A DNA stretch of 64,000 nucleotides from Lachnospiraceae bacterium (GTDB lineage: Bacteria; Bacillota; Clostridia; Lachnospirales; Lachnospiraceae). The stretch spans positions 62,001 to 126,000 of the forward strand of contig JAKSSF010000001.1 of assembly GCA_024403235.1 (NCBI GenBank). The letters are read 5' to 3'. The notes under the pieces were generated by a model. That model was not told the DNA's origin, did no database searches, and worked only from the letters and a program-made list of their open reading frames with translations. The position numbers and the translations under genes are program-made. Numbering within the stretch: position 1 is the stretch's first letter; each line of letters starts with the position of its first letter. Positions 47,983-56,638 of this stretch are shown piece by piece.

Positions 47983-48056
47983 GTGTTTTTCCTCTTTTCT
48001 ATCGGTAATTGCTTTATTTTTTATACTTGTTTATAGGGGTTATCTACGGGCTAGTA

Positions 48057-48092
48057 TAAAAATACCTTGGCCGTTATTATAACCAAGGTATA
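48057..48092 (-). terminator. Terminator after the small broken gene at 48122-48397
   Basis: TACCTTGG (48063-48070) pairs with CCAAGGTA (48083-48090), followed on the minus strand by TTTTTATAC. Confidence 0.7.
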
Positions 48093-48121
48093 AGATTCAA
48101 ATATTACTAAGCTTTTTAAAG

Positions 48122-48397
48122 CTAAATATTATTATGTTTATTTAGATATTTCAAAACAACTGCGCAGCACTGCTCCATAGCCAATCGTTGATATTCTGGT
48201 TCAATCTTATCCGCACTCTCCATGAAATCCTCCAGTTTCCTAGCACAGTCAAGTATTTTCATCATTTGATCATTATGATGTGCTCTAAGTTTATTTTGAT
48301 TTTCAATAAATGAACTATTTTTCTAATACATAATCATTACAGAAGAAATCGCAAAAACCACACTCAACATATTTCCGCTTTTTTCAGATTTTTTCAA
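48122..48397 (-). pseudogene. Small membrane-anchored protein of unknown family, broken by an in-frame TAG
   Basis: A 92-codon frame from a TTG at 48397. The N-terminus is basic (KKSEKSGN), then one hydrophobic segment (MLSVVFAISSVMIMY), then TAG at 48323-48325, then KNSSFIENQNKLRAHHNDQMMKI in the same frame and a helical end (KIEPEYQRLAMEQCCAVVLKYLN). The second half without the anchor could only start at an internal ATG. Stop TAG is followed by a good terminator. Family not recognised; the tail resembles small coiled proteins found in clostridial accessory regions. Confidence 0.5.
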
Positions 48398-48460
48398 ACA
48401 TTTTCAGTTGACATCTAGCTTTTTCTTTTTCATACGCAATTGCCGAATAATCAATTATCT

Positions 48461-48742
48461 CTATCCTCTATAAAACTCTTCTGTTCCGCCAAAAGAAACC
48501 CAATTTTTATACATTTCTATATAATTTTCTTTTATGAACTTCTGGATTTTATGAATTTCTGCATCTGTAAGATCGCCTCTCTTTTTCATTACGGTGCTTC
48601 CATCGCCTTTAACATAAAATTTAGCGGAATTTGCTTCTGTTAACTTTTTATCACTTGCATGCACATGCATAGCTTCAATAATACATTCAGATGTAAAATA
48701 CAAATAATGATCTGCAATTTTGTCTCTAAAATATTTTGGCAT
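48461..48742 (-). CDS. DUF4160-like protein
   Basis: 93 residues. It begins MPKYFRDKIADHYLYFTSE and has EAMHVHASDKK near residue 25, YVKGDGSTVM and a final IHKIQKFIKENYIEMYKNW, the layout of DUF4160, a family commonly paired with DUF2442 and regarded as toxin-antitoxin-like. It is the last gene of a three-gene operon, starting 1 bp after the preceding stop. The stop is TAG. Function remains inferred from family pairing. Confidence 0.6.
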   Translation of the reverse strand: MPKYFRDKIADHYLYFTSECIIEAMHVHASDKKLTEANSAKFYVKGDGSTVMKKRGDLTDAEIHKIQKFIKENYIEMYKNWVSFGGTEEFYRG

Positions 48743-48743
48743 A

Positions 48744-48974
48744 TTAGTCCTCCATAAACTGCAGATTTTTCTTACATAAATCCAAGACTATCTTTTGTTC
48801 TATTTCATCCATATTGGTTTCTAGCAGTTCTGAATTCATATTTACCACCATCGCTGATGTCGGACGTTCCAGATTTAATATACTTATAAAACCATCTTCT
48901 CTTTTCATAAATGCGTAACCAGCAACTATAATTTCCGATGATTCAGCAATATTCATTAATTCTTTTTCAGACAT
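48744..48974 (-). CDS. Small protein of unknown family, middle gene of the DUF4160 operon
   Basis: 76 residues, acidic, no membrane segment. Begins with a short helix (EKELMNIAESSE), then strands (IIVAGYAFMKREDGFISILNL) and a C-terminal helix (DEIEQKIVLDLCKKNLQFME). Overlaps the upstream gene by 8 bp and sits 1 bp from the next, so the three are co-translated. The size and acidity would suit an antitoxin, but I do not recognise it. Confidence 0.55.
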   Translation of the reverse strand: MSEKELMNIAESSEIIVAGYAFMKREDGFISILNLERPTSAMVVNMNSELLETNMDEIEQKIVLDLCKKNLQFMED

Positions 48975-49239
48975 ATTCTATCCTCACTTCTTTAATAGGA
49001 TTCAAAAATTCTTCTTTATTCATGTACAAACCATCAAGGATGGGTTCCAAATCAATGTATTCTTCTATTTCTTCTTTCTTATGACAATATTTGGCCATCA
49101 CCTCAATATACCCATTATCCCACAGTATAATCTTAGTATATTTTTCCAGATTATTGCATGTTCTAAAAGTAAGTTTTGTTCCATTATATGAAAATGTAGT
49201 ATATTTCGGAAAGCTGCTCAATATTGCAATTCCTTCCAT
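48967..49239 (-). CDS. Small protein of unknown family, first gene of the DUF4160 operon
   Basis: About 90 residues. Predicted strands (YTTFSYNGTKLTFRTC, TKIILWDNGYIEVMAKY) and the end DLEPILDGLYMNKEEFLNPIKEVRIEYV recall DUF2442-type partners of DUF4160, but the match is not firm. The ATG at 49239 is preferred because GAGG lies 8 bp upstream; a GTG at 49248 is also possible. An extended -10 promoter precedes it. Confidence 0.55.
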   Translation of the reverse strand: MEGIAILSSFPKYTTFSYNGTKLTFRTCNNLEKYTKIILWDNGYIEVMAKYCHKKEEIEEYIDLEPILDGLYMNKEEFLNPIKEVRIEYV

Positions 49240-49298
49240 TGTATCCACCTCACTTCCAATTTGTTTCTCTTTTCTTACTATATTTCAGCCCTTAGAAT

Positions 49299-49304
49299 AT
49301 TATA
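49299..49304 (-). promoter_or_regulatory. Extended -10 promoter of the DUF4160 operon
   Basis: ATGCTATAATAT on the minus strand, the same 12 bases as at the Wzz-like gene, about 60 bp before the start codon. Confidence 0.6.
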
Positions 49305-49452
49305 GCATGATTGAAGGATGGCTACTAGGCATAATATGGTTCTTTGACGTTCATGAAAATTCCATTACTAAATGCGATAATAAAAATATTTATTAATTAG
49401 CTCATTTGAATCTCTTTCCTTTTCTGCAAACACAAAGCTTTCCGGCACCTTT

Positions 49453-49945
49453 TTATTCCACATTTGATGCTCCCCTTTCCAATTCATCCAGAAGTGAATC
49501 ATCCGGCAAGGTGGAAAATACATCATTTTCTACAGCACATCGAATAGAATCCGTGTTTCGCTTTAAGATGTCAGACGCAGATATGGCAGATACCTGATAC
49601 ACTCCATCCTCTATTCTTTTTCGTAAAAAGTGAAGCTGTGCTTCGGTAAATTTAAATCCAGCATATCCGTATTGTGAGTAGTGAAGATAAGTTGTTCATT
49701 TGCGCTGATTCTATCCAGCATGATTCCAAATATTCTCTTCTCAATATCGCTCTGAATATAAGAGAAATGCTCATCGCAATAATAAAACGCATTGCTTGAA
49801 ATCATCATAGAGGTCAAAAATACTGCCACATCAATTCCTTCTGCAGTACCGCTGGAAAGCACCTCACGATTCAACAGTTTTCCATCCTGGATAATGATCT
49901 CCGTTTGATCTCGACGAATAATAAAGGTATCCTTTAAATCCTTGG
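49453..49945 (-). pseudogene. AAA_15/AAA_21-type ATPase C-terminal remnant, frameshifted
   Basis: No start. The frame enters at 49945 with KDLKDTFIIRRDQTEIIIQDG, then REVLSSGTAEGIDVAVFL (signature motif), FYYCDEHFSYIQSDIEK (Walker B) and FTTHNTD (switch His). After FYEKE a stop appears, but in the next frame the sequence continues as EDGVYQVSAISASDILKRN to LLDELERGASNVE and a TAA at 49453. A single-base indel near 49,610 explains this. Such ATPases are partners in OLD/RloB-like defence pairs; here the 5' half is lost and the remnant abuts the end of the neighbouring ATPase gene. Confidence 0.7.
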
Positions 49946-49948
49946 CTA

Positions 49949-51361
49949 TTACAACTTATACATATCTGCAATCGATATAAGCTTAACATCTCCATTATTA
50001 GAAGCGTTAATCAATTCATCAGTAAATCCACCTAGAGAGAAAATCACATAATGATAATTCTCACCCTTACCAAAGACTTCTGCATACTCTTCCATTCGTT
50101 TAAGCTCGTTCATACCAATCTTTTCATTCTTGAATTTGCAGGAGCCAATGATATAGTCTGTAACACGTTTATTTGCCTCCTGTACCGGCACTACTACTAC
50201 ATCAATTTGCACTTCTTTCTTGGTTTTTGCATCAGTCCCCCACCACTGACCTATATCTGATAATTCAAACGGCAAATCATCTGCATAGTGTAATAGATAT
50301 TCCTTGCACATTTTTTCAAATACAAGCCCCATGTAATCATGTAATTTTGATTTGACTGCCTTTTCGTATAATTTTTCAAAACGCCCTGCAGATATGGAAG
50401 ACATATTTTGTGGCACAAATCTGTACCAGAAGCGAAAAAAATTGTCCTCTATCATATAGATTGTTTTTTTCGTGGAGGATTCCGTAATCGGCATTTCTTT
50501 TTTTATTATTCCAAGATCTATTAGCACATTTACATATTTAGAACATGGTCCACTCTCTAATCCGACCTTTGTTGCAATTTCATTAAGCTTAGAGGCACCT
50601 TCTGCTACAGCTCTTATAATGGCATTATATACGGCCGGCTCCCTAAGTTCTTGCTTCAACAGGTTCTCGGGTTCCTCAAATAAATAGGAAGATCTATCAA
50701 ACAGATTCTCAATAAGCGCCCTATCTAAACCTTTTTTTACTGCCAGCTTATTAATATAATGAGGAATACCCCCTGTAATTCCATAAATGTATGCATTCTC
50801 CTCGTCCGACAGCTCTGGATGAAAAACTGCTGTTTCCTTATATGTCAAAGGCTCAATCTTAAATTGGGTCGTTCTTCTCCCATACAAAGGACTTTCATAT
50901 CCAAGCACCTGGTTTTGCATAAAGCTCATGGAAGAACCACAAAGAATAAGGTACATTTTCCCATTCTGCCATTCGTGATCTATTAAATGCTGAAGACGTG
51001 ACGAAATAGCCCTATAAGATTCTGCAAGATAGGGAAATTCATCAATCACAAATACCAGTCGTTCCTCTTTCCCAAGTGTACCTATCTCATTAAGCACAGC
51101 TTCAAAGGACGGAAATTCGGGATAATCCCCTGCTTCTGGATGCTCATACTGATATACAGCTTTAGATAAGGCACTTAAATTCTCAGTTGATGTTGTTTTA
51201 AGTGCAGAGAAATAAATTGTCTTTTTTCCTTTACAGAATTCATTGATTAGCGCAGTTTTACCCACTCTTCTACGCCCATAGATGACGATACATTCAAAGT
51301 TTTCTTCTTCGTATCTATGATTCATTTTTCGCAGTTCGTTTTCTCTACAATAAAAAGCCAT
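49949..51361 (-). CDS. AAA ATPase with DUF234 (archaeal-type ATPase family)
   Basis: 470 residues. FYCRENELRKMNHRYEE at the start, Walker A VIYGRRRVGKTALI near residue 30, RLVFVIDEFPYLAES as Walker B near 100, LILCGSSMSFM as sensor near 140, and GRRTTQFKIEPLTYKE. A winged-helix segment (ASKLNEIATKVGLESGPCSKYVNVLIDLGIIKKE) is near 265. The C-terminal DUF234 domain (IEDNFFRFWYRFV to VQIDVVVVPVQ and YIIGSCKFKNEKI) is nuclease-like with D-V and C-K-F-K. These proteins are widespread on mobile regions and have no established role. Start ATG directly follows a TGG-rich leader with only a weak binding site (GGAGACGGTC). Confidence 0.85.
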   Translation of the reverse strand: MAFYCRENELRKMNHRYEEENFECIVIYGRRRVGKTALINEFCKGKKTIYFSALKTTSTENLSALSKAVYQYEHPEAGDYPEFPSFEAVLNEIGTLGKEERLVFVIDEFPYLAESYRAISSRLQHLIDHEWQNGKMYLILCGSSMSFMQNQVLGYESPLYGRRTTQFKIEPLTYKETAVFHPELSDEENAYIYGITGGIPHYINKLAVKKGLDRALIENLFDRSSYLFEEPENLLKQELREPAVYNAIIRAVAEGASKLNEIATKVGLESGPCSKYVNVLIDLGIIKKEMPITESSTKKTIYMIEDNFFRFWYRFVPQNMSSISAGRFEKLYEKAVKSKLHDYMGLVFEKMCKEYLLHYADDLPFELSDIGQWWGTDAKTKKEVQIDVVVVPVQEANKRVTDYIIGSCKFKNEKIGMNELKRMEEYAEVFGKGENYHYVIFSLGGFTDELINASNNGDVKLISIADMYKL

Positions 51362-51554
51362 GACCGTCTCCTGATTTATTATAATCGTAAGTTAGTAACT
51401 CGTAATCTACTTTTCTATAATTATATCTAAATAATACTGATAGTCAAGCATATTTATGGTACTCACAGACATTTTCTTTCTGTGTATAAATAACCTGCCA
51501 CATACATATCCTAATATTATTTACATGGGTTAAATCTTTGATTGAGGGAATTGT

Positions 51555-52037
51555 ATGAAAAAAAGAAGTCTGATTGGCATAATTATCGGTATTGGCATTC
51601 CACTTCTAACCGGTGGAATCTCGGCACTCCTTACACGAAAGAACATGCAGTTGTTCGATACGTTGAAACAACCGCCTCTCTCTCCTCCCGGATGGCTGTT
51701 TCCGGTTGCCTGGACCATTCTATATATTCTGATGGGACTTGCATCTTATTATGTTTATCGTCATAAGAAATCTGAACAGAATGAAGAAATAAACAGTGCG
51801 CTTCGCCTTTATGGACTCCAATTATTTTTTAACTTTATGTGGTCCATTGTTTTCTTTAATCTGAAGTGGTATTTATTTGCATTTATCTGGCTGATGATTC
51901 TGTGGGTAATGATTCTGGTAATGACATGCAAATTTATGCACATTGATCGCCGGGCAGGGAATATGATTATCCCGTACGTTCTCTGGGTTACTTTCGCTGC
52001 CTATTTAAATCTTGGAGTTTATATATTAAATCGCTAA
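51555..52037 (+). CDS. tspO: TspO/MBR family tryptophan-rich sensory protein
   Basis: 160 residues with five membrane segments. PPLSPPGWLFPVAWTILYILMGLASY near residues 37-62 is the family's central motif; LFFNFMWSIVFF and the cytoplasmic WYLFAFIWLMILWVMILV with later YVLWVTFAAYLNLGVYILN complete it. TspO proteins bind porphyrins and related ligands in the membrane. A strong GAGGGAATTGT site precedes the ATG. It is a single gene, divergent from the DUF234 ATPase and convergent with the Wadjet operon. Confidence 0.9.
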   Translation: MKKRSLIGIIIGIGIPLLTGGISALLTRKNMQLFDTLKQPPLSPPGWLFPVAWTILYILMGLASYYVYRHKKSEQNEEINSALRLYGLQLFFNFMWSIVFFNLKWYLFAFIWLMILWVMILVMTCKFMHIDRRAGNMIIPYVLWVTFAAYLNLGVYILNR

Positions 52038-52053
52038 ACCGCAAGGTTTGGCG
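52032..52053 (+). terminator. Short GNRA-capped hairpin at the end of tspO
   Basis: CGCTAAACC, loop GCAA, GGTTTGGCG, overlapping the tspO stop codon. No T-run follows, so termination is uncertain. Confidence 0.35.
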
Positions 52054-52075
52054 AGTAGACAAAATGCTAAAGATA

Positions 52076-53344
52076 TCACACCTTTATCCTGACACATTCC
52101 TGCTCAATTTTAACTCCTTGCAGTAGCATATGCTCCAAAACATCCTTCTGATGGATAAAAAAAGGATCCTCCATCATGTTTTGCAGCTGTTTTTTATCAT
52201 GCTCTGTCAGTGGTCTGCCTAAGTGCTTATAGTTCTCATAGGTTTCCATACCCATTCCTATAGGCTGAAATGGAATACAGGTTGCCTGGCACAAGTTTTT
52301 CCAAATGAGAAAGCCCCCTGCATCCATATCTCCAAAGTGATAAAAAAGAATCTGCTGATATGCCTGATATAATTTTTCCAACATATGTTTTCTTGGCGTA
52401 TTGGCAAAGCCACCCAAATACAGACAAAGACCTTTCCCCTGTACTTTCTCTTCAGTTTTCCAAGTATGAAAACTGGTTAGGTTTTCTATAGTGATTACAT
52501 AATCCGGTCGAATGGTTGTGTCCCAGACAATTTTTTCTATGTCCTCATTGGATATGCCCAGTCCACCAGGCAGGTTTTCGAGGTTGACATAAGTTTTTCC
52601 GTCTTCTTCGCTCTCTGTCCCTATCCACAGGGCTCCATATCCTTTACACATCACCCAGGATGGATTCCGAAAAATCTGGTATTCTGCCAGGATTTCCTCT
52701 TCTGACAGGTTCGAAATATCCTCCGTGTAGCTTGTGCCTCCAAATCTTCTTATAATGCCAATGACCTTTTTGATTTCTCCCTCTGCCACCTTGGAATCAT
52801 GGAAAACAGCGATGGATAGCTGCCGCAAAAAAATTTCCTGCTGATTGTTTTCTATTGCAGTTAACAACTTTAAAGTAGGTTCCAACTGCTGGGGTTTCTC
52901 TATATTGCAGTATTCTTTGATGCTTTCGCCTTTTTCCAGCCTTTCTAATAACCAGTGAAGAAATATCTGACAGATTTCTGAGGTATACAGAGATTGATAC
53001 TTTTCCAATAAAGAAAGCTGTTTTTTTGCCTTTTCCTGCTTTGGCTGTCTGGATAAGACCTGATAAATTTCATTCACCTTGGACAGGTTCAGCACACATT
53101 TTTCTAAAATATGCTTTTTCTTCTTTCCCCATTCCAATGCAATATAGCCTTTTGCTTCCAGTTCATAGAATTGCTCATGAATGGCATCATAGGCCAAGCT
53201 TGTCACATCAAAGTATTCCGGAAAGGTTTGCTTGTTTATCGGAACAGTTATTGTGATGTTCACGCGATTTTTTTCTTCATATAAAAGACTATTTTCATAG
53301 CGATCCAGCAATAAATGTAATAGCCGTTCGTCGTAGCGTTTCAT
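52076..53344 (-). CDS. jetD: Wadjet JetD (DUF2220-type nuclease subunit)
   Basis: 422 residues from the ATG at 53344, preferred over 53365 because AAAGGA lies 8-9 bp upstream. The N-terminal half is helical with winged-helix-like parts. The C-terminal toprim-like domain has ITIENLTSFHTW near 290 (toprim Glu), YLGGFANTPRKHML near 325, and HFGDMDAGGF near 345 (D-x-D metal site). In Wadjet, JetD cuts circular DNA recognised by the JetABC SMC-like complex, which protects against plasmids. It is the last gene, 48 bp after jetC. Confidence 0.85.
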   Translation of the reverse strand: MKRYDERLLHLLLDRYENSLLYEEKNRVNITITVPINKQTFPEYFDVTSLAYDAIHEQFYELEAKGYIALEWGKKKKHILEKCVLNLSKVNEIYQVLSRQPKQEKAKKQLSLLEKYQSLYTSEICQIFLHWLLERLEKGESIKEYCNIEKPQQLEPTLKLLTAIENNQQEIFLRQLSIAVFHDSKVAEGEIKKVIGIIRRFGGTSYTEDISNLSEEEILAEYQIFRNPSWVMCKGYGALWIGTESEEDGKTYVNLENLPGGLGISNEDIEKIVWDTTIRPDYVITIENLTSFHTWKTEEKVQGKGLCLYLGGFANTPRKHMLEKLYQAYQQILFYHFGDMDAGGFLIWKNLCQATCIPFQPIGMGMETYENYKHLGRPLTEHDKKQLQNMMEDPFFIHQKDVLEHMLLQGVKIEQECVRIKV

Positions 53345-53392
53345 ATGCTGTTTCCTTTCCTGCATTTTTTGTCTTATGGGAAGTCATTTCTT

Positions 53393-56300
53393 TTATACCC
53401 TAGCAAACTCCTCTATAAAGCTGGCATTTCCAGCCTGCAATGCCAACAATACTTTATCCATATAAGCCCCTATATATTGAATCTTGTCCGGTGGTGCAGC
53501 GATGATAATCTGCAAATTGGAGTGTAGACTTGTTAAAAATTCCAGCACCCCCGCCATTCTGTCATCATCCATGTTGTTGAAGGCTTCATCCATCATCATA
53601 AGCCCCACGGCGTCTCCGCCGATACTATTGCGGTACAACTGCATAAAGGAAGCTGCCATGGTAATATAGAAAGGTGTCTGAGTCTCTCCACCACTTTTTT
53701 CTCTGCTGACCTTGGAATAGAGCATATAATTTCCATCGGGTAGCGTAATCTTAATATCATAATCCATATAGGATCTGTAATCGGTGAAAAATTCTAAAGT
53801 TTTTGCACTGTCCTCATCATCCAAGGCCAGTTTTTCAAAAAGTTCATCGATAACTTCTTTGTGATTTTGCATGAAAATACCGGAGAAAATGGAGGCTCCA
53901 CCAGCCAGATTAAAATCATCCATAATCATGGTATAATAGCGTTTCAAATTGCCTTTGGGTTCGTAAAGAAATTCATAGTGTTCCTTGCTGAAAGGAATTT
54001 CCTCCAATGCCCTGTTTAATTCCTTAAACTCATTTCTAGCTTGTTTAATATTTTCCTGTAACCTGGATAGGAATTGTTCTCTAAATTCCTCTTCTGCCGC
54101 ATTTCTTGCCCTATAGACTTTCTCTTCATATTCCAGCAATTGTGAATTTTTCAGTTTATCCAGTTCTGCCTGGAAATCCGGAAAGCCTGCCAAAGAATCC
54201 GCCGCTCCGAAATCATGAGCCACTTTGTATTCTCGCATTAGGCGTACCATTTCCTCTTCCGCTTTTTGACGTAAAGTTTCATTTGCTTTTCTGGCCTTTT
54301 CTCTATTTTCTTTAAATTTTGTTAATTCTATGCCTTTTACCAGCTTTTGGTATTCCTTTTCGCAATCTTCGACGTTTTCCCACATTTTTTGGAACAGTTC
54401 TTCCACATACTTGCTTTGGGATTTCAGTTCCCATTCATTGCTTTGGATTTTTCCCTGAATATTTTTGATACGTTCCTGGAGTTTCCCCTGCTCTATGAAT
54501 AGTTCCTTCAGTTTATCTTCCAACTTCCGTTGTTCCTGCTTCAGTTCCCGCAAGTGGATTCGTTTCTGAATCAGGGTTTCATTCTGCTTTATTTCTTTGA
54601 TGGTTTCCAGACAGTGCTTCAACTGAGCCTTATGGGCCCGTTCCTCTTCCAATTTAGGCAGGAGATACAGGATTTCTTTTTCCTCAGATTGGTTCAAAAG
54701 TAACTCCTGTTTTTGCAGTCTTTCCCTACTTTCTTCCAATACCTTTCTCTCCTCTTGCAGCAAGGCTTTTTCTTCTTTTGCAGCCTGCAGCTGCTTCATT
54801 GCTGCCTGTGCCCCAATATAAGGCGTACTATATACTGTGGGGGAAATGGCACTGGCCACATGATTTTGATAGCGCATACACTGTTTGGTAATGGCAATCT
54901 TATATTGCTTCAGTTCCCGATAGGAGTCACACCTTTGCACCCGTCCCAAAATCATATTGATATATCGTTTTGCCCAAATATTTTTACTGGAAACCACTTC
55001 CGCCAAGCTTCCTACGGGTGTTTCATCATAGCTTTCCAGTTTTCCCGTATTGATAAGGCCGGCTCCGTACACCAGCTTCTGCTGCCGCATTTTATCATAT
55101 ACAGACAGAGCCATATCGAAATCTTCCGGTTCCACCAGCAAATAAAATCTCTGTTTATTCAGGTATCCTTCTACCGCATTTTGCCAGCTTTCCTCTAAAA
55201 TCTCCAAAGTTTCGCACAGAATACGAACTTCTCCGGTTCGTCTAAGCTTTGTAAACTGATCCTTGATAGCTTGCTGTAATAGTTCTACCTCTTTAGGATA
55301 AATCAGTCTTTTTTCTTCCAATTTGCGAATTTTTCGTTCTACATCCTGTAGCTTATTTTGGGTATCATTAAAAGCTACTTCTTTTTTACCAAGCTCTTTT
55401 AAGGTGTTTCCTCTCAGTTTATCTCTATTTGCAGCTACCTTTTCCAATGCCAACATCAGCTCTGCCAGACTTTCCAGCTGTTCCAGTGCTTGCAGCATTT
55501 TGGAAAGCTGCACAAAGGGTTCTTTATCCTCCTGTAAAAAGGACAAAATTTTCTCCAGATTTTCAACTGTCTTTTTCCCTTTTGCTTTTAGTTTCTTCAC
55601 TTCTACAGTATCTGCTTCAATTTGTTTTTCTAATGTCTTCTTTTCCTTTTCCAGCTCTGACAAGGCTCTGAATTCTTCATTTTGATTTAGTTCCACTTCC
55701 AAAGCAAGGATGGTCTCCGCCATACGCCCCCTAACCTCATCCATGTTGGCATACTGCTTCTGGTTTTCTTCCTCCTGGCGTTTAGCTAATCTAATATTCT
55801 CCAGGCCTTGTGCAATGGTTTCTTTATAAATGTCCTCTACCGCTCTTGCAATAAAGTACTCATGGTTTCTATCCAACCTTTGGTAATTTTCCACTTCCCC
55901 TTCTTTACTGCAAATCTTATCCAGCTCTTCAATTCTCTTTTTCACATCCCGAAGCAAAAGCTCCAAGTCCTGATAGCTATGTACATTTTCCCGAAGAGCA
56001 TCAATATTGACCTCTTTGGAATCCAACACATAAGAATAGACAAAGTCTTTAATATCGTGAATGGGCTTAAACGCTAAGGCCTTGGGAATTAAGGCAAAAA
56101 ATTTCTCATCCAATCTGCCAAATCTGGCTAGAATCATTTTCTTTGCCTCATTTACTGTAGTAGCAAAATTTTTGATTCCTTTATTACTGGTTCGAAAAGC
56201 CTGAATGCCTTTTACCTGTCTGTCCCGAAAGAACAGTTCATCCTTCAGGCTTTGGTTTTCCATCAAATACCAAGCCGTATTCGGTTCCTTTTCCTCTGTG

Positions 56301-56638
56301 GCAGTATCCATTACCACTCCCAGCAGGAAAGGATATTGCTTACTGTCATCATAAAACTCCAGGCAAATATGGGCAGAAAGCGCTCCTTCTCGTTCATAGG
56401 GATGATCTTCCTGTCCGGTTTTACAACGGATATAGCTATTTAAGTTTCTTTTCCCCTTTTCATGGGCAGCTTTATTAAAGTTTGCCTTAGAACAGGTAAT
56501 GGCAAACTGAATGGCATCCAATATGGTAGATTTTCCGGCACCATTTTCTCCCGATAACAAAACGCATCTTTCAAAAGGAATGGTTTCATCCGAAAATCTA
56601 TGCCAATTAATCAATCTCACCTTCTGAAGCTTCTTCAT
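53393..56638 (-). CDS. jetC: Wadjet JetC (SMC/MukB-like ATPase)
   Basis: 1,081 residues. Walker A GENGAGKST at residues 30-38 after INWHRF. Two long coiled-coil arms (about 220-480 and 570-870) surround a hinge-like part (480-570). The ABC signature SGGETQTPFYI lies near 985 and Walker B LMMMDEAFNNMDDDRM near 1016. Size and layout match JetC, the SMC-like motor that extrudes DNA loops in the Wadjet complex. Its start lies within jetB (32-bp overlap), so the two are coupled; the Walker motifs are intact, so it should be active. Confidence 0.9.
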   Translation of the reverse strand: MKKLQKVRLINWHRFSDETIPFERCVLLSGENGAGKSTILDAIQFAITCSKANFNKAAHEKGKRNLNSYIRCKTGQEDHPYEREGALSAHICLEFYDDSKQYPFLLGVVMDTATEEKEPNTAWYLMENQSLKDELFFRDRQVKGIQAFRTSNKGIKNFATTVNEAKKMILARFGRLDEKFFALIPKALAFKPIHDIKDFVYSYVLDSKEVNIDALRENVHSYQDLELLLRDVKKRIEELDKICSKEGEVENYQRLDRNHEYFIARAVEDIYKETIAQGLENIRLAKRQEEENQKQYANMDEVRGRMAETILALEVELNQNEEFRALSELEKEKKTLEKQIEADTVEVKKLKAKGKKTVENLEKILSFLQEDKEPFVQLSKMLQALEQLESLAELMLALEKVAANRDKLRGNTLKELGKKEVAFNDTQNKLQDVERKIRKLEEKRLIYPKEVELLQQAIKDQFTKLRRTGEVRILCETLEILEESWQNAVEGYLNKQRFYLLVEPEDFDMALSVYDKMRQQKLVYGAGLINTGKLESYDETPVGSLAEVVSSKNIWAKRYINMILGRVQRCDSYRELKQYKIAITKQCMRYQNHVASAISPTVYSTPYIGAQAAMKQLQAAKEEKALLQEERKVLEESRERLQKQELLLNQSEEKEILYLLPKLEEERAHKAQLKHCLETIKEIKQNETLIQKRIHLRELKQEQRKLEDKLKELFIEQGKLQERIKNIQGKIQSNEWELKSQSKYVEELFQKMWENVEDCEKEYQKLVKGIELTKFKENREKARKANETLRQKAEEEMVRLMREYKVAHDFGAADSLAGFPDFQAELDKLKNSQLLEYEEKVYRARNAAEEEFREQFLSRLQENIKQARNEFKELNRALEEIPFSKEHYEFLYEPKGNLKRYYTMIMDDFNLAGGASIFSGIFMQNHKEVIDELFEKLALDDEDSAKTLEFFTDYRSYMDYDIKITLPDGNYMLYSKVSREKSGGETQTPFYITMAASFMQLYRNSIGGDAVGLMMMDEAFNNMDDDRMAGVLEFLTSLHSNLQIIIAAPPDKIQYIGAYMDKVLLALQAGNASFIEEFARV

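Noticed and set aside
1502-48397. Reassignment of TAG or TAA to an amino acid
   Set aside because: TAA ends most intact genes and TAG ends several intact ones (for example 8708-10168, 28886-29425, 61985-63946), and both stops interrupt genes. A general code change does not fit; gene decay does.
54713-55198. Plus-strand open frame of 161 codons inside jetC
   Set aside because: Lies wholly opposite a coiled-coil coding part and has a biased His/Phe/Cys-rich composition typical of antisense frames.
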